Of a stretch of DNA of 64,000 bases, positions 1-8,530 are shown in pieces. The DNA is taken from NCBI RefSeq assembly GCF_900176475.1, contig NZ_FWXX01000001.1, positions 1-64,000 of the forward strand, written 5' to 3'. A program made the translations under genes and the position numbers. Each line of letters begins with the position of its first letter. Within the stretch, counting starts at the first letter, position 1. The notes under the pieces are model-generated. The model did not search any database. It worked only from the letters and a program-made list of their open reading frames with translations, and was not told the DNA's origin. Origin of the DNA: Tropicibacter naphthalenivorans. GTDB lineage: Bacteria > Pseudomonadota > Alphaproteobacteria > Rhodobacterales > Rhodobacteraceae.

Positions 1-12
1 GGGCCGAATTTC

Positions 13-1896
13 ATGAGCAAGACGAAGAAGTTTCGCGGATCCGGGGCACGTGCTTTTCTTTACCTGCGCGTGTCATCGGGCAAACAGGCAGCGAAAGAGC
101 TTTCGGTTCCCGACCAGCGGAAGCAGTTGCGGGCCTATTGCGAGCGCGAAGGCTGGGAAATCGCCAACGAATATGTCGAGACCGGCAGCGCGTTCCATGG
201 ACACCGACCGATCTTCGACGAAATGATCGAGGCGGCGAACCATGGTAGCGAGCGCGTCGATTTCATCGTGGTGCATTCCTTCAGCCGCTTCTTTCGCGAT
301 GCCGTGGAGGCGGAACTCACCCTTCGCTCGCTCGAGAAGCGCGGCACCACCCTGATCAGCATCACCCAGGATTTCGGGGACGATGAGGGCGGGCAACTGG
401 TGCGTCGCTTGCTTATGCTCTTCGATGAGCACTCGTCGAAGGAGACCTCGAAGCACGTGCGGCGGACGATGACCGAGAATGCCAAGCAGGGGTTCTGGAA
501 CGGTGGTCCGACCCCATTTGGCTTCAGGACCTACGTCGCCGAGCAGCGTGGTCAGACTATAAAAAAGAAGCTTGAAATCGCGCCGGACGAGGCGGATCTG
601 GTAAAGATCATCTTCGATCTTTTCCTGACAGGGGACGGCTCGTCGGGCCCGATGGGCGTCAAGCGGATTACATCCTGGCTGAACGAAAATGGATATCGGA
701 CACGTCGCGGAAGCAAGTGGAGTATTAAAGTCGTACACCAACTCTTAACGTCTACGACCGTGAAAGGCGAATTCGTATTCGGAAAAACCAGGGACATCGA
801 CAATACGGTAACGGTGTCAGTCCCGGAGATAATCAAGCCCTATGACTTTGATATTGTCCAACGGATGCTGAAAGCGCGTGACCCGAAAAAAACGCCGCCC
901 CGGGACACTACCAGTGACATCCTGTTGTCGAAGATAGCATGCTGCGGTCATTGCGGTTCGGGCATGACGATCGCGACCGGCAAAGGCGGGCGCTATCGAT
1001 ATTACAAGTGCGGCGGGGAGATGAAGAAGGGGAAAACCTTTTGCCCGGGGATGATCGTTCCCATGGATCCGTTCGACACGCTGATCATCGACGAGGTCAG
1101 CGACAAGCTGTTCACCAAAGATCGAATGCAGGAAATGCTGGCCGGTCTTATGGAGCGCCAGGCGGCAAAGCGGCTGGACAACAGTGGTCACCTCGAGCGG
1201 GTCACTTCGGAGTTCCATGAAGCGGAGCAAGGGTTGAAGAGAATCTACGGGGCCATCGCAACCGGCGTGCTCGACTCCAGCGACCCGACGCTTCAGCAAC
1301 ACATCGCGGACGCGAAGGAGCGCAAGGACTTTGCCCAGGCCGCCCGCGACCGCGCCCTTGCCGAACTCGCACCAGAGACGGAAATCACGGACAAGAGCAT
1401 CGAGCGGTTCACGGACTTCGTTCGCGAGCGGTTGAAAGGCGGCGACACCCAGTTCAAACGCGCATACCTCCGCGCTGTCATCGACAAGATCGTCGTCAAC
1501 GAGAACACCATCAAAATCGTCGGGGACCGGCGCAACATCGAGGCTGCGGCCATCAGCCATGCTGCTGGGTCACGTAGTGTCTCACCAGTGCCCAGTTTTG
1601 TCAGCCAGTGGCGGAGGCTCAGTCCGTCACACCCGCCTGTCAACTGGCGTCAAACCCTGTCAATCCACTTTTTATCTATTTGTTTTATAATAATAAATCA
1701 GAAACGCCAATTCTTGACCGTCAACTGGCTTCATGCAATCTCAGTCCAAGTGTGGGGCTGGGTGTGGGGCTGCATGAGGGGCTTTCGCAAGAACCTCCTC
1801 TGTGGGGCTGCAACCTCCGCCACACGGAAGTCGAACGGTTCAGGGAGAGTGGCATGGCGCGCGGAAATCTATCAGCTCGGAAGGTGGAGACCTTGA
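13..1896 (+). CDS. Large serine recombinase with a C-terminus rewritten by an att site
   Basis: A DNA recombinase of the large serine family, which cuts and rejoins DNA through a serine nucleophile. Residues about 14-160 form the resolvase-type catalytic domain, with YLRVSSGKQ carrying the candidate catalytic Ser. A recombinase domain follows, then a zinc ribbon near residues 312-345 (paired cysteines CCGHCGSG and KCGGEMKKGKTFCPG) and a helical region. The native protein should end near residue 533: at base 1609 the frame enters the 14-bp att repeat as W-R-R-L. The last ~95 residues are low-quality sequence encoded by the neighbouring element. Joining base 1622 to base 32674 restores a frame ending R-D-S-N-P-G and so on, antisense to tRNA-Ser, so the gene probably abutted that tRNA before the second element inserted. 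Whether the chimeric protein is active is unknown. Confidence 0.85.
   Translation: MSKTKKFRGSGARAFLYLRVSSGKQAAKELSVPDQRKQLRAYCEREGWEIANEYVETGSAFHGHRPIFDEMIEAANHGSERVDFIVVHSFSRFFRDAVEAELTLRSLEKRGTTLISITQDFGDDEGGQLVRRLLMLFDEHSSKETSKHVRRTMTENAKQGFWNGGPTPFGFRTYVAEQRGQTIKKKLEIAPDEADLVKIIFDLFLTGDGSSGPMGVKRITSWLNENGYRTRRGSKWSIKVVHQLLTSTTVKGEFVFGKTRDIDNTVTVSVPEIIKPYDFDIVQRMLKARDPKKTPPRDTTSDILLSKIACCGHCGSGMTIATGKGGRYRYYKCGGEMKKGKTFCPGMIVPMDPFDTLIIDEVSDKLFTKDRMQEMLAGLMERQAAKRLDNSGHLERVTSEFHEAEQGLKRIYGAIATGVLDSSDPTLQQHIADAKERKDFAQAARDRALAELAPETEITDKSIERFTDFVRERLKGGDTQFKRAYLRAVIDKIVVNENTIKIVGDRRNIEAAAISHAAGSRSVSPVPSFVSQWRRLSPSHPPVNWRQTLSIHFLSICFIIINQKRQFLTVNWLHAISVQVWGWVWGCMRGFRKNLLCGAATSATRKSNGSGRVAWRAEIYQLGRWRP
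1609..1622. repeat. Left attachment site, 14-bp direct repeat
   Basis: TGGCGGAGGCTCAG is identical to the last 14 bases of the tRNA-Ser gene at 32660-32673 (read on the + strand). The bases on either side differ at the two copies, so the shared core is 14 bp. It lies inside the serine recombinase reading frame. Confidence 0.75.
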
Positions 1897-3107
1897 AGAA
1901 ACCTGGGCGGCACAGCGATGGCGACGGTCTGTTGTTGGTCGTGCGCGAGAGCGGTGCCAAGTCTTGGTTGCAGCGCGTGAGCATTGCCGGGAAGCGGGTC
2001 GATCTGGGGCTGGGCATCTATCCAGATGTGAGCCTGTCGGAGGCCCGTGAGAAAGCGCAGGAGAACCGCAGGGCCGTCGCCGAGGGCAAAGACCCCCGCA
2101 AGATCAAAGCGGCCACCGTAGCGGCGTTGAAAGCCGCGCAGGAAGCCGACCCAGCTGCGAGCGGCCCGATGACCTGGGCGCAGGCCTGTGAAGCCTTTCA
2201 CCGGCTCAACGAGGCGTCTTGGCGCAACTCGAAACACGCGGCGCAGGTTCTCACCACGTTGAACACCTACACCCCGAAAATGCGCGATCTGCCGGTGGCC
2301 GAGGTGACGCAGCGCGAGGTCTACGACGCCCTCAGCGCGATCTGGCTGACCAAGCCCGAGACGGCGCGCCGGGTCGCCCAGCGGATCGGCAAGGTGCTGC
2401 AATGGGCGCGGGCCAACGGCGAATATCCCGGCTCGCCGCTTGATCTGATGGCGGCGGTGAAGGCGGGGCTGCCCTCGCAGAAACAGGTGTCAAAGGTGCA
2501 GCACCATAAAGCCGTGCCCTATGCCGATGTCTCAACCTTCATCGAAGCCTTGAGCACCTGTCAGGCCATGCCGTCCACGCGGCTGAGCCTCGAATTTCTC
2601 ATCCTGACGGCTTCCCGATCTGGCGAGGTGCGCGGGGCGCTCTGGCAAGAGATCGACACGCAGGCCCGCCTGTGGGTCATCCCCGCCGAACGGATGAAGG
2701 CCGACCGGGAGCATCGGGTCCCCCTCTGTGACCGCGCGCTGGCGATCCTGGAGGAGATTGAGCCGCTCCGACGGGAGGACGGTTTGATCTTTCCCGGTAT
2801 GCAGCAGGGTCGCCCGGTGAGCGAGAACACCTATGTGAAGCTGATGCGGGAATTGGGTTTTCCGGCCACGGCCCACGGGTTCCGCAGTTCCTTTCGGCAA
2901 TGGGTCGCGGAATGCACCAACGTGCCGCGCGAGGTGGCAGAGCGCTGCCTTGCTCACGTCACGGAAAACGCCGTGGAGCGGGCCTATCAGCGCAGCGACC
3001 ACCTCGACGCGCGGCGCGACCTGATGGACCAGTGGTCGCGCTACATCGACCCCGAGACGCAAGAGGTTGTGGTCGACCTTGCGGAAATCAAGGCAAAAAG
3101 GGCGTAG
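1854..3107 (+). CDS. P4-type tyrosine integrase
   Basis: A site-specific tyrosine recombinase expected to insert and excise the surrounding element at tRNA-Ser. The start ATG at 1854 follows a good ribosome site (AGGGAGA); longer readings run back into the att region and look non-coding. The N-terminal ~80 residues match the DUF4102 arm-binding domain (LSARKVETLKKPGRHSDGDG). A SAM-like core-binding domain covers about 115-210 and the catalytic domain follows. Visible catalytic residues are Arg255 (TASRSGEVRG), His341 and Arg344 (AHGFRSSF), and the nucleophile Tyr378 (ERAYQRSD). At 417 aa it is full length for the family. It sits about 230 bp inside the left att site, the usual position for such integrases, and a strong terminator follows. 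Confidence 0.93.
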   Translation: MARGNLSARKVETLKKPGRHSDGDGLLLVVRESGAKSWLQRVSIAGKRVDLGLGIYPDVSLSEAREKAQENRRAVAEGKDPRKIKAATVAALKAAQEADPAASGPMTWAQACEAFHRLNEASWRNSKHAAQVLTTLNTYTPKMRDLPVAEVTQREVYDALSAIWLTKPETARRVAQRIGKVLQWARANGEYPGSPLDLMAAVKAGLPSQKQVSKVQHHKAVPYADVSTFIEALSTCQAMPSTRLSLEFLILTASRSGEVRGALWQEIDTQARLWVIPAERMKADREHRVPLCDRALAILEEIEPLRREDGLIFPGMQQGRPVSENTYVKLMRELGFPATAHGFRSSFRQWVAECTNVPREVAERCLAHVTENAVERAYQRSDHLDARRDLMDQWSRYIDPETQEVVVDLAEIKAKRA

Positions 3108-3157
3108 GAGGAAGTTGATAGGGATAAGCCTTTGTGGCATACAGATCGTGCAGAGAA

Positions 3158-3195
3158 GGGCACCGGGGCGGAACAGCTACCCGGTGCCCTTTTTG
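3158..3195 (+). terminator. Rho-independent terminator after the integrase
   Basis: Perfect 10-bp arms GGGCACCGGG (3158-3167) and CCCGGTGCCC (3180-3189), followed by a T run from 3190. It closes the integrase transcript. Confidence 0.85.
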
Positions 3196-3316
3196 TTTGA
3201 TCGGTCCTAACTAACCCGTAGGCGCTGACCTCGGTTGAGGCCCGAGGCGTGCAGAAAACGCACTTTAGGGGTTCACGGATTCAGCCCCTTTGGGTAAGTA
3301 CGAATCATGGAGATCT

Positions 3317-3351
3317 GCGTCGGGGGCCGAAAGGCTGGCCGGCGCTTTTTT
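3317..3351 (+). terminator. First of two tandem leader terminators
   Basis: Arms GCGTCGG (3317-3323) and CCGGCGC (3339-3345) pair over 7 bp with one G-U, followed by TTTTTT. It lies upstream of the AlpA-like gene and resembles the next hairpin in sequence. Confidence 0.6.
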
Positions 3352-3359
3352 GTTGGAAC

Positions 3360-3394
3360 GCCCGCACAGCCGAAAGGTTGGAGCGGGCTTTTTT
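3360..3394 (+). terminator. Second of two tandem leader terminators
   Basis: Arms GCCCGC (3360-3365) and GCGGGC (3383-3388), followed by TTTTTT. The loop GCCGAAAGGTTGG and the downstream T run repeat the preceding hairpin about 43 bp earlier, as if duplicated. The ribosome site of the AlpA-like gene follows directly. Confidence 0.6.
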
Positions 3395-3407
3395 ATTGGA
3401 GAGCGAC

Positions 3408-3656
3408 ATGCTTCAACACCACACTGCCACCGCCGCCATGCCCGTGCCGCGTAACGTAGACGCCCCTGAGCGCCGTGAGCCTTCCTTGCTGATCGACTTG
3501 AAAGAGGTCTGCGCCTTGGTCGCCGTCTCGGAAAGCACACTGCGCCGGATGATGGACGCGGGCGATTTCCCGAAGGGCAAGGCCCTATCCCGCCAGGTGC
3601 GCCGCTGGCGACGCGCTGACGTCGAAGCGTGGATCGCCGAGAAGTTCGACGCCTAA
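3408..3656 (+). CDS. AlpA-family DNA-binding regulator
   Basis: A small (82 aa) MerR/AlpA-type helix-turn-helix protein. Such proteins commonly control integrase or excision genes of P4-like elements. The domain spans residues ~28-80: LIDLKEVCALVAVSEST is the helix-turn-helix, followed by LRRMMDAGDFPK and the terminal helix RADVEAWIAEK. The start at 3408 is chosen because GGAGAG lies 5 bases upstream. Two tandem terminator hairpins immediately upstream suggest that expression is attenuated or insulated from the integrase. A further strong terminator follows, so it is probably monocistronic. That it controls this element is inferred from the family and position. Confidence 0.85.
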   Translation: MLQHHTATAAMPVPRNVDAPERREPSLLIDLKEVCALVAVSESTLRRMMDAGDFPKGKALSRQVRRWRRADVEAWIAEKFDA

Positions 3657-3678
3657 CCAAGACACAAGACCACCAGCA

Positions 3679-3721
3679 AGAAGCCCCGCACGGAATGCTC
3701 CGGCGGGGCTTCTGCTTTTTT
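3679..3721 (+). terminator. Rho-independent terminator after the AlpA-like gene
   Basis: Perfect 11-bp arms AGAAGCCCCGC (3679-3689) and GCGGGGCTTCT (3703-3713), followed by GC and a run of six to seven T. Confidence 0.85.
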
Positions 3722-3749
3722 ACCTCCCCATCTTAAACGGAGAACCCTG

Positions 3750-4328
3750 ATGGAATTTGCCAAACAAAAGTTGAAAACCGAAGCCAGCATTCATGGGCGC
3801 TACACCAGCAGACCGCTGTGGTTGAAAAATGGACGCCCTACGGATGGTTGGGACCAGTTCTACATTTTTGCGTCAACCTTCGAGCAAGCCCCTCAGCTCG
3901 TCCAACAGATGAACCGCGGCGACTTTGACCGATTGTTCAAGATGACCCCTGTTTTGATCACATGCGGGGACGAGAAGCACATCGCTTTCAAAGTCTCGTC
4001 CCGGCGGAAATATAAAGCACGTCAGGTCGAAGGGCGCTTGCATGATGGGAAAGTCATCGGTCTGACCGAAGAAGAAATGGCCCTCGTGGATCGCGGTGAG
4101 GGCGGCACTGAACCGGGTTTGATCTGGTTCAAGGAGTTCTTCCAGTTTGGTCCGGTCTACATTTCCGCGAAGGCCGCAGCGGCACGTCAGCGCGCGTTTG
4201 AAGCAGATTTGGCGCTGCTCGAAGGCCACGACGTTGATCTGGATCCGGAAGCGTCAATCGCTCTCAAGCGGATGGGGGTGCTGGACGTGTTCCAATATTC
4301 GGACACCGAGTTTGATCTTTCAGACTGA
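3750..4328 (+). CDS. Hypothetical protein of the mobile element
   Basis: I do not recognise this 192-aa protein. It starts at 3750 behind CGGAGAACCCTG, a good ribosome site. It is soluble, with no signal peptide or membrane segment, mixed in charge and acidic at the C-terminus (residues ~158-192). Aromatic stretches such as GWDQFYIF and FKEFFQFGPVYI suggest a folded alpha/beta domain. It lies between the AlpA-like regulator and the winged-helix protein, so a role in element maintenance is possible but unsupported. Its base composition is more AT-rich than the core genes on the right of the window. Confidence 0.7.
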   Translation: MEFAKQKLKTEASIHGRYTSRPLWLKNGRPTDGWDQFYIFASTFEQAPQLVQQMNRGDFDRLFKMTPVLITCGDEKHIAFKVSSRRKYKARQVEGRLHDGKVIGLTEEEMALVDRGEGGTEPGLIWFKEFFQFGPVYISAKAAAARQRAFEADLALLEGHDVDLDPEASIALKRMGVLDVFQYSDTEFDLSD

Positions 4329-4405
4329 TCAAAACGTCCGGGTCCCTTCGGTTTTCCGAAGGGACCAACAGACACCATTTTCAAACGAATATGAGGCCAA
4401 CGCCT

Positions 4406-5557
4406 ATGAATTCCTCCGCACATTCCATACCGAATACCCAACTCCCACAGCCGATTGATCACGTCCCAAAGTCTGTCAGGGATACCCCGCGTTTCAGCGG
4501 AAAACCGGCCTGGATCCCTACCGTGATGCGTGCAGAAACGCTCATTGACCGATCCGTAAAAAGGTTGGGACGCAACAGCAAAGGACGTGCGGCGATCCTT
4601 TCGACAATCGCAACAATGGAACTTATGGCGGATCTAAAGGGGCACACAAAGACATTCATCTCAGCCAAAGCCCTGTCGAAGAAAACAAGCTTTAGCGAGA
4701 AGCACGTCCAAACACTCTTGAAAGACCTCAGGGACGAAGGGCTCGTGATCAAAAACGACGATGGAAAGGGTGGCAGGGTCAAGAAGCCTGGCACCAGTGG
4801 CACTGTCGGCAAGGCCGCAGCCAGATCCCTCAATTGGGAAAAGCTCATCTCTTACCTGCAGGATGTCGCCGCACAGGCTCCCTCCAACGGGGCAGCAACC
4901 AAGGACCTAAATGAACTCCGCAGGTTGCTCGTTGATCTTCAAATACGGATCGAAAAAACCCGGAAACCCGCCTCCCCAAAAGATACTGAAAACGCTGAGA
5001 AAAACGCACCTGCAACTACCGGAAATCAGGTAGTTGCAACTACCCGGAATCGCACCATTCCAACTACCGGAAATCAGGCACCACCCGTAGGGTGTAACCC
5101 AGAAGATCCCGGTAATCCCAAAGACCTTGGCACGTCACTTGGCGGCTTGCCCACCCAGGAGCAAAAAACACATGTTGCGACCCGAGAAAAACGCGTCGGC
5201 AGCATCCAACTTTCGACCAATCTGGACGACGAAGCTTCACATACTCCTGCCTCGGCCAACCAACCGTCCAAGCCACCCATCCAGAGCGCACAGGCACAAT
5301 CGAGACTTGGTCGGCAAACCGACGCAGCCAAACCCTACGGGGCACTTGAGAAATCAGTTTTGGATGATGACTCCAAACTGACCTTCCCGGAATACTACGC
5401 AAAATATGCGCCAACCGGACAAACCCCTCACACGATCAGAGCGAAGGCGAAACGTTTGGGCATCTTGCCCGCCACGCAAAGCGGGGCCGCTGACCTGACG
5501 GCGCTACCGACAAATGCGCCCGGTTGCCCAACCCTTGGCGAACGGTGTACCACCTGA
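4406..5557 (+). CDS. Winged-helix protein, possibly a replication initiator-like protein
   Basis: A 383-aa protein with an N-terminal helix-turn-helix region (about residues 50-125). TFISAKALSKKTSFSEKHVQ followed by LLKDLRDEGLV is a typical winged-helix arrangement of recognition helix plus wing. The rest is low-complexity and polar, rich in Pro, Thr, Asn and Gln, with the repeated peptides ATTGNQ, ATTRNR and PTTGNQ (residues ~205-225) encoded by a 24-bp DNA repeat. The start at 4406 has GAGG 9 bases upstream; ATG 4391 is an alternative adding 5 residues. This layout, with repeats inside the gene, resembles Rep-like proteins of plasmids and integrative elements, but no conserved initiator motif was identified. 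It could equally be a transcriptional regulator. Confidence 0.7.
   Translation: MNSSAHSIPNTQLPQPIDHVPKSVRDTPRFSGKPAWIPTVMRAETLIDRSVKRLGRNSKGRAAILSTIATMELMADLKGHTKTFISAKALSKKTSFSEKHVQTLLKDLRDEGLVIKNDDGKGGRVKKPGTSGTVGKAAARSLNWEKLISYLQDVAAQAPSNGAATKDLNELRRLLVDLQIRIEKTRKPASPKDTENAEKNAPATTGNQVVATTRNRTIPTTGNQAPPVGCNPEDPGNPKDLGTSLGGLPTQEQKTHVATREKRVGSIQLSTNLDDEASHTPASANQPSKPPIQSAQAQSRLGRQTDAAKPYGALEKSVLDDDSKLTFPEYYAKYAPTGQTPHTIRAKAKRLGILPATQSGAADLTALPTNAPGCPTLGERCTT
5013..5084. repeat. Three tandem 24-bp repeats (iteron-like) inside the winged-helix gene
   Basis: Copies start at 5013, 5037 and 5061, exactly 24 bp apart. Copies 1 and 3 share CAACTACCGGAAATCAGG; copy 2 is degenerate (CAACTACCCGGAATCG). 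In copy 1 CAACTACC (5013-5020) and GGTAGTTG (5029-5036) form an 8-bp inverted repeat. The spacing and position within a DNA-binding protein gene recall iterons, although the 24-bp period also equals eight codons, so expansion of a peptide repeat is an alternative. Confidence 0.55.
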
Positions 5558-5585
5558 CCAAATCCATCGACAGGCGAGCGCACAC

Positions 5586-7124
5586 ATGCTGACAGGCAAC
5601 ATCCGCAACCAAATCGACCAGATCTGGAACGCGTTCTGGTCGGGTGGCGTCTCCAACCCGCTCTCCGTGATCGAACAGCTCACCTTCCTCATGTTCATCA
5701 AGCGGCTCGACGACCTCCACACCGTCGAGGAGCACAAAGCCGAAGGCCTCGGCCTCCCCATGGCCCGCCGCATCTTCCCCGAAGGCGCAGACGCCAAGGG
5801 CGAGCCCTACGACAATCTCCGCTGGTCCCGCTTCAAGCACTTCGAGGCCCGCGAGATGATGCGCATCGTCGATGAGCACGTCTTCCCCTTCCTCCGCCAG
5901 TTGGGCGAGGCTGGCTCCTCCTACGGCACCCACATGAAGGACGCCCGCCTCGGCTTCTCCAACGCCAACCTGCTGGCCAAGGTCGTGCAAATGCTCGACG
6001 ACATCCCCATGGACGACCGCGACACCAAGGGCGATGTCTACGAATACATGCTGGGCAAGATCGCCAGCGCGGGCACCAACGGCCAGTTCCGCACGCCCCG
6101 CCACATCATCGAGCTGATGGTGGGCATCATGAAGCCCCAGCCCGGTGACACCATCTGCGACCCGGCGGCGGGCACCTGTGGCTTCCTCGTCTCGGCGGGC
6201 GAGTACCTGCGGGACCACCACCCCCAGATGCTGCGGAACAAGGAACAGCGCGACCACTTCCACAGCCGCATGTTCCACGGCTTCGACTTCGACGCCACCA
6301 TGCTGCGGATCGGCGCGATGAACATGACCCTGCACGGGGTCGACAACCCCGATGTTTCCTACCGCGACAGTCTGGCAGAGGAGCACGGCACGGATGCGGG
6401 CGACTACTCCCTGATCCTCGCCAACCCGCCCTTTGCCGGGTCGCTCGACTATGACACCACGGCCAAGGACCTGCTGAAGATCGTCAAGACCAAGAAGACC
6501 GAACTGCTCTTCATGGCGCTTTTCCTGCGGCTCCTGCGGACCGGCGGGCGGGCGGCGGTGGTCGTGCCCGACGGGGTGCTCTTCGGCTCCTCCAAGGCGC
6601 ACAAGGACATCCGCCGGATGCTGGTCGAGGAACACAAGCTCGACGCCATCATCAAGCTGCCCTCGGGCGTCTTCCGCCCCTACGCCGGGGTGTCCTGCGC
6701 CATCGTGGTCTTCACCAAGACCGGCGTCGGCGGGACGGAGGGCGTCTGGTTCTACGACATGACGGCGGACGGCTTCAGCCTTGACGACAAGCGCACGCCG
6801 CTGCTGGATGCCGAGAAGCTGGGGGCCACGCCCACGGAGGCCCTGAGCGAGGACGAGCACGCCAAGAACAACCTGCCCGACATCCTCGCCCGTTGGGGGG
6901 AGTGGGCGGCAGAGGCAGAGCGCCCCCGCACCGCGCAGAGCTTCATGGTGCCAGCGGAGGACATCATCGCCACCGGGTCGTGGGACCTGTCGCTGAACCG
7001 CTACAAGGAGATAGAGCACGAAGAGGTCGACCACGCCGCCCCCGCCGAGATCATCGCGGAGCTGCGGGCGCTGGAGGCCGAGATCGCCGAGGGTCTGGAT
7101 CGGCTTGAGGGGATGCTGGGATGA
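5586..7124 (+). CDS. hsdM: Type I restriction-modification methyltransferase subunit HsdM
   Basis: The N6-adenine DNA methylase subunit; together with HsdS it methylates the recognition site and with HsdR it forms the restriction complex. The N-terminal helical domain (QIDQIWNAFWSGG..., residues 1-140) is typical of HsdM. The SAM-binding motif I is DPAAGTCGF (192-200) and the catalytic motif IV is NPPF (280-283). At 512 aa it is full length for the family. The start at 5586 gives the canonical N-terminus; readings from 5514 add non-conserved residues. It overlaps hsdS by 4 bp (ATGA), showing translational coupling. GC content is high and resembles that of hsdR, unlike the more AT-rich 3.7-5.5 kb genes before it. 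Confidence 0.95.
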   Translation: MLTGNIRNQIDQIWNAFWSGGVSNPLSVIEQLTFLMFIKRLDDLHTVEEHKAEGLGLPMARRIFPEGADAKGEPYDNLRWSRFKHFEAREMMRIVDEHVFPFLRQLGEAGSSYGTHMKDARLGFSNANLLAKVVQMLDDIPMDDRDTKGDVYEYMLGKIASAGTNGQFRTPRHIIELMVGIMKPQPGDTICDPAAGTCGFLVSAGEYLRDHHPQMLRNKEQRDHFHSRMFHGFDFDATMLRIGAMNMTLHGVDNPDVSYRDSLAEEHGTDAGDYSLILANPPFAGSLDYDTTAKDLLKIVKTKKTELLFMALFLRLLRTGGRAAVVVPDGVLFGSSKAHKDIRRMLVEEHKLDAIIKLPSGVFRPYAGVSCAIVVFTKTGVGGTEGVWFYDMTADGFSLDDKRTPLLDAEKLGATPTEALSEDEHAKNNLPDILARWGEWAAEAERPRTAQSFMVPAEDIIATGSWDLSLNRYKEIEHEEVDHAAPAEIIAELRALEAEIAEGLDRLEGMLG

Positions 7125-8266
7125 GCTGGCCTTTAGCTGCGCTCGACAGCATCTCCGAGGTGGTTCGAGGGGTTACCTTCAGCAAAGCCGATGCTGAAAG
7201 TGATCCGAGAAAGGGACTTTTGCCAGTCTTGCGTGCAGGCAATATCGCTGAAACGCTAAATGTTGAGACAGACCTCGTTTACGTCGATCAAGACCGCATC
7301 TCGGAGAAGCAGAGACTTCGCCCTAAGGACATTGTCGTCTGCACCTCGTCTGGCAGCGCTTCGGTGCTGGGAAAAAGCGCGATGCTGAGGCAAGAGTGGC
7401 AGGGGTCATTCGGAGCGTTTCTGGCGACGGTAAGAACTGACCCACGTCGCGCTGATCCTGACTTTGTAGGCCACTACCTTCGTAGCCCTAGATTCCGAGC
7501 GTGGGCTAGCAACTCGGCGGGCATCGGCATCAAGAACATCCGAGCGTCAGACTTCAAGAAAGTCGAAATCCCCCTCCCGCCGCTGGAGGAGCAGAAGCGG
7601 ATTGCGGGGATACTGGATCAGGCAGCAGAGCTCTGCCGCCTCCGCACACGCGCCCTCGACAAGCTGAACACCCTCGGCCAGGCGATCTTTCATGAGATGT
7701 TTGGCCCATTGAAGGGGCACAAGTCCGCTGAGGATGTGCGCCTCGCTCGTGACAATGCGGAATTGGTGGTGTCGAAACTTGGCGACCAAATCCTACTTCA
7801 GCGGGGCTATGACATCGTGAAAAAAGATGTTCGTCCGGGAACTGTGCCTGTGATCTCGTCGGGAGGCACATCATATCACCACGACACCGCGATGGCTGAA
7901 GGACCCGGCGTTATTATGGGCCGAAAAGGATCAGTTGGTACGGTGCATTTCTGTAACAGTGACTACTGGCCGCACGACACGACACTTTTCGTCAAGGACT
8001 TCAAGGGCAACAGGCCGAGGTTTGTGTACGAGTTTCTACGTCAGTTTGATCTGCAGCAGTACGAAGCAAGCGCGGCCAACCCAAGTCTGAACAGAAACAA
8101 CTTACATCCACTCTTCGTGGGTTGGCCATCGGTTGGACTACAGATGAATTTTGAGGATCGTGTCGCAGAGGCCGAGAGGGCTTCGCGCCCATCCCAAGTT
8201 CAGGCTGAGCATCTCGATGCTCTCTTCGCCTCCCTCCAACACCGCGCCTTCCGGGGCGAGCTGTGA
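7121..8266 (+). CDS. hsdS: Type I restriction-modification specificity subunit HsdS
   Basis: The DNA-recognition subunit. Its layout is two target-recognition domains (about residues 1-145 and 210-340), each followed by a conserved helical region. The central one is LPPLEEQKRIAGILDQAAEL with RTRALDKLNTLGQAIFHEMF after it; the second begins NFEDRVAEAERASRP and ends LFASLQHRAFRGEL. 381 aa is a normal length. The start codon overlaps the hsdM stop (ATGA at 7121). Codon use inside the recognition domains looks less GC-biased than in hsdM, as expected for domains exchanged by recombination. The recognition sequence cannot be read from the protein. Confidence 0.93.
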   Translation: MSWPLAALDSISEVVRGVTFSKADAESDPRKGLLPVLRAGNIAETLNVETDLVYVDQDRISEKQRLRPKDIVVCTSSGSASVLGKSAMLRQEWQGSFGAFLATVRTDPRRADPDFVGHYLRSPRFRAWASNSAGIGIKNIRASDFKKVEIPLPPLEEQKRIAGILDQAAELCRLRTRALDKLNTLGQAIFHEMFGPLKGHKSAEDVRLARDNAELVVSKLGDQILLQRGYDIVKKDVRPGTVPVISSGGTSYHHDTAMAEGPGVIMGRKGSVGTVHFCNSDYWPHDTTLFVKDFKGNRPRFVYEFLRQFDLQQYEASAANPSLNRNNLHPLFVGWPSVGLQMNFEDRVAEAERASRPSQVQAEHLDALFASLQHRAFRGEL

Positions 8267-8327
8267 GGCCAGCCATGTCGCAAAGGGCCCCTCGCGGCCA
8301 ATCTGCCGCTGATGCTACTTCAGCGGC

Positions 8328-8483
8328 ATGAGACCCTACCGCCTTTCCCCCACCGGAGACCTGCTGACCCAAGACGGGGCCCCATGCCCCGACCCGGCCC
8401 CCGCCACACTGGACGCGGGCCAGATCGAGGTGCAGCATCTCGACCCGCACGTCGAAGGCTGGCCCCTGCCCAGTTTCAATTGA
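8328..8483 (+). CDS. Possible small ORF (51 aa)
   Basis: ATG at 8328 opens a 51-codon frame starting MRPYRLSPTG and ending WPLPSFN, with GC-rich third positions. There is no clear ribosome site and I know no homologue. It fills the gap between hsdS and the membrane protein gene. It may be a real small gene of the locus or chance. Confidence 0.25.
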   Translation: MRPYRLSPTGDLLTQDGAPCPDPAPATLDAGQIEVQHLDPHVEGWPLPSFN

Positions 8484-8530
8484 TTGGGGGGCGACAGCGT
8501 CGGCGTGCTGATCATCACACGGAGCCACTG

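Noticed and set aside
5436-7034. 532-codon minus-strand frame opposite hsdM
   Set aside because: Mirror frame of a GC-rich gene; hsdM motifs on the plus strand are clear.
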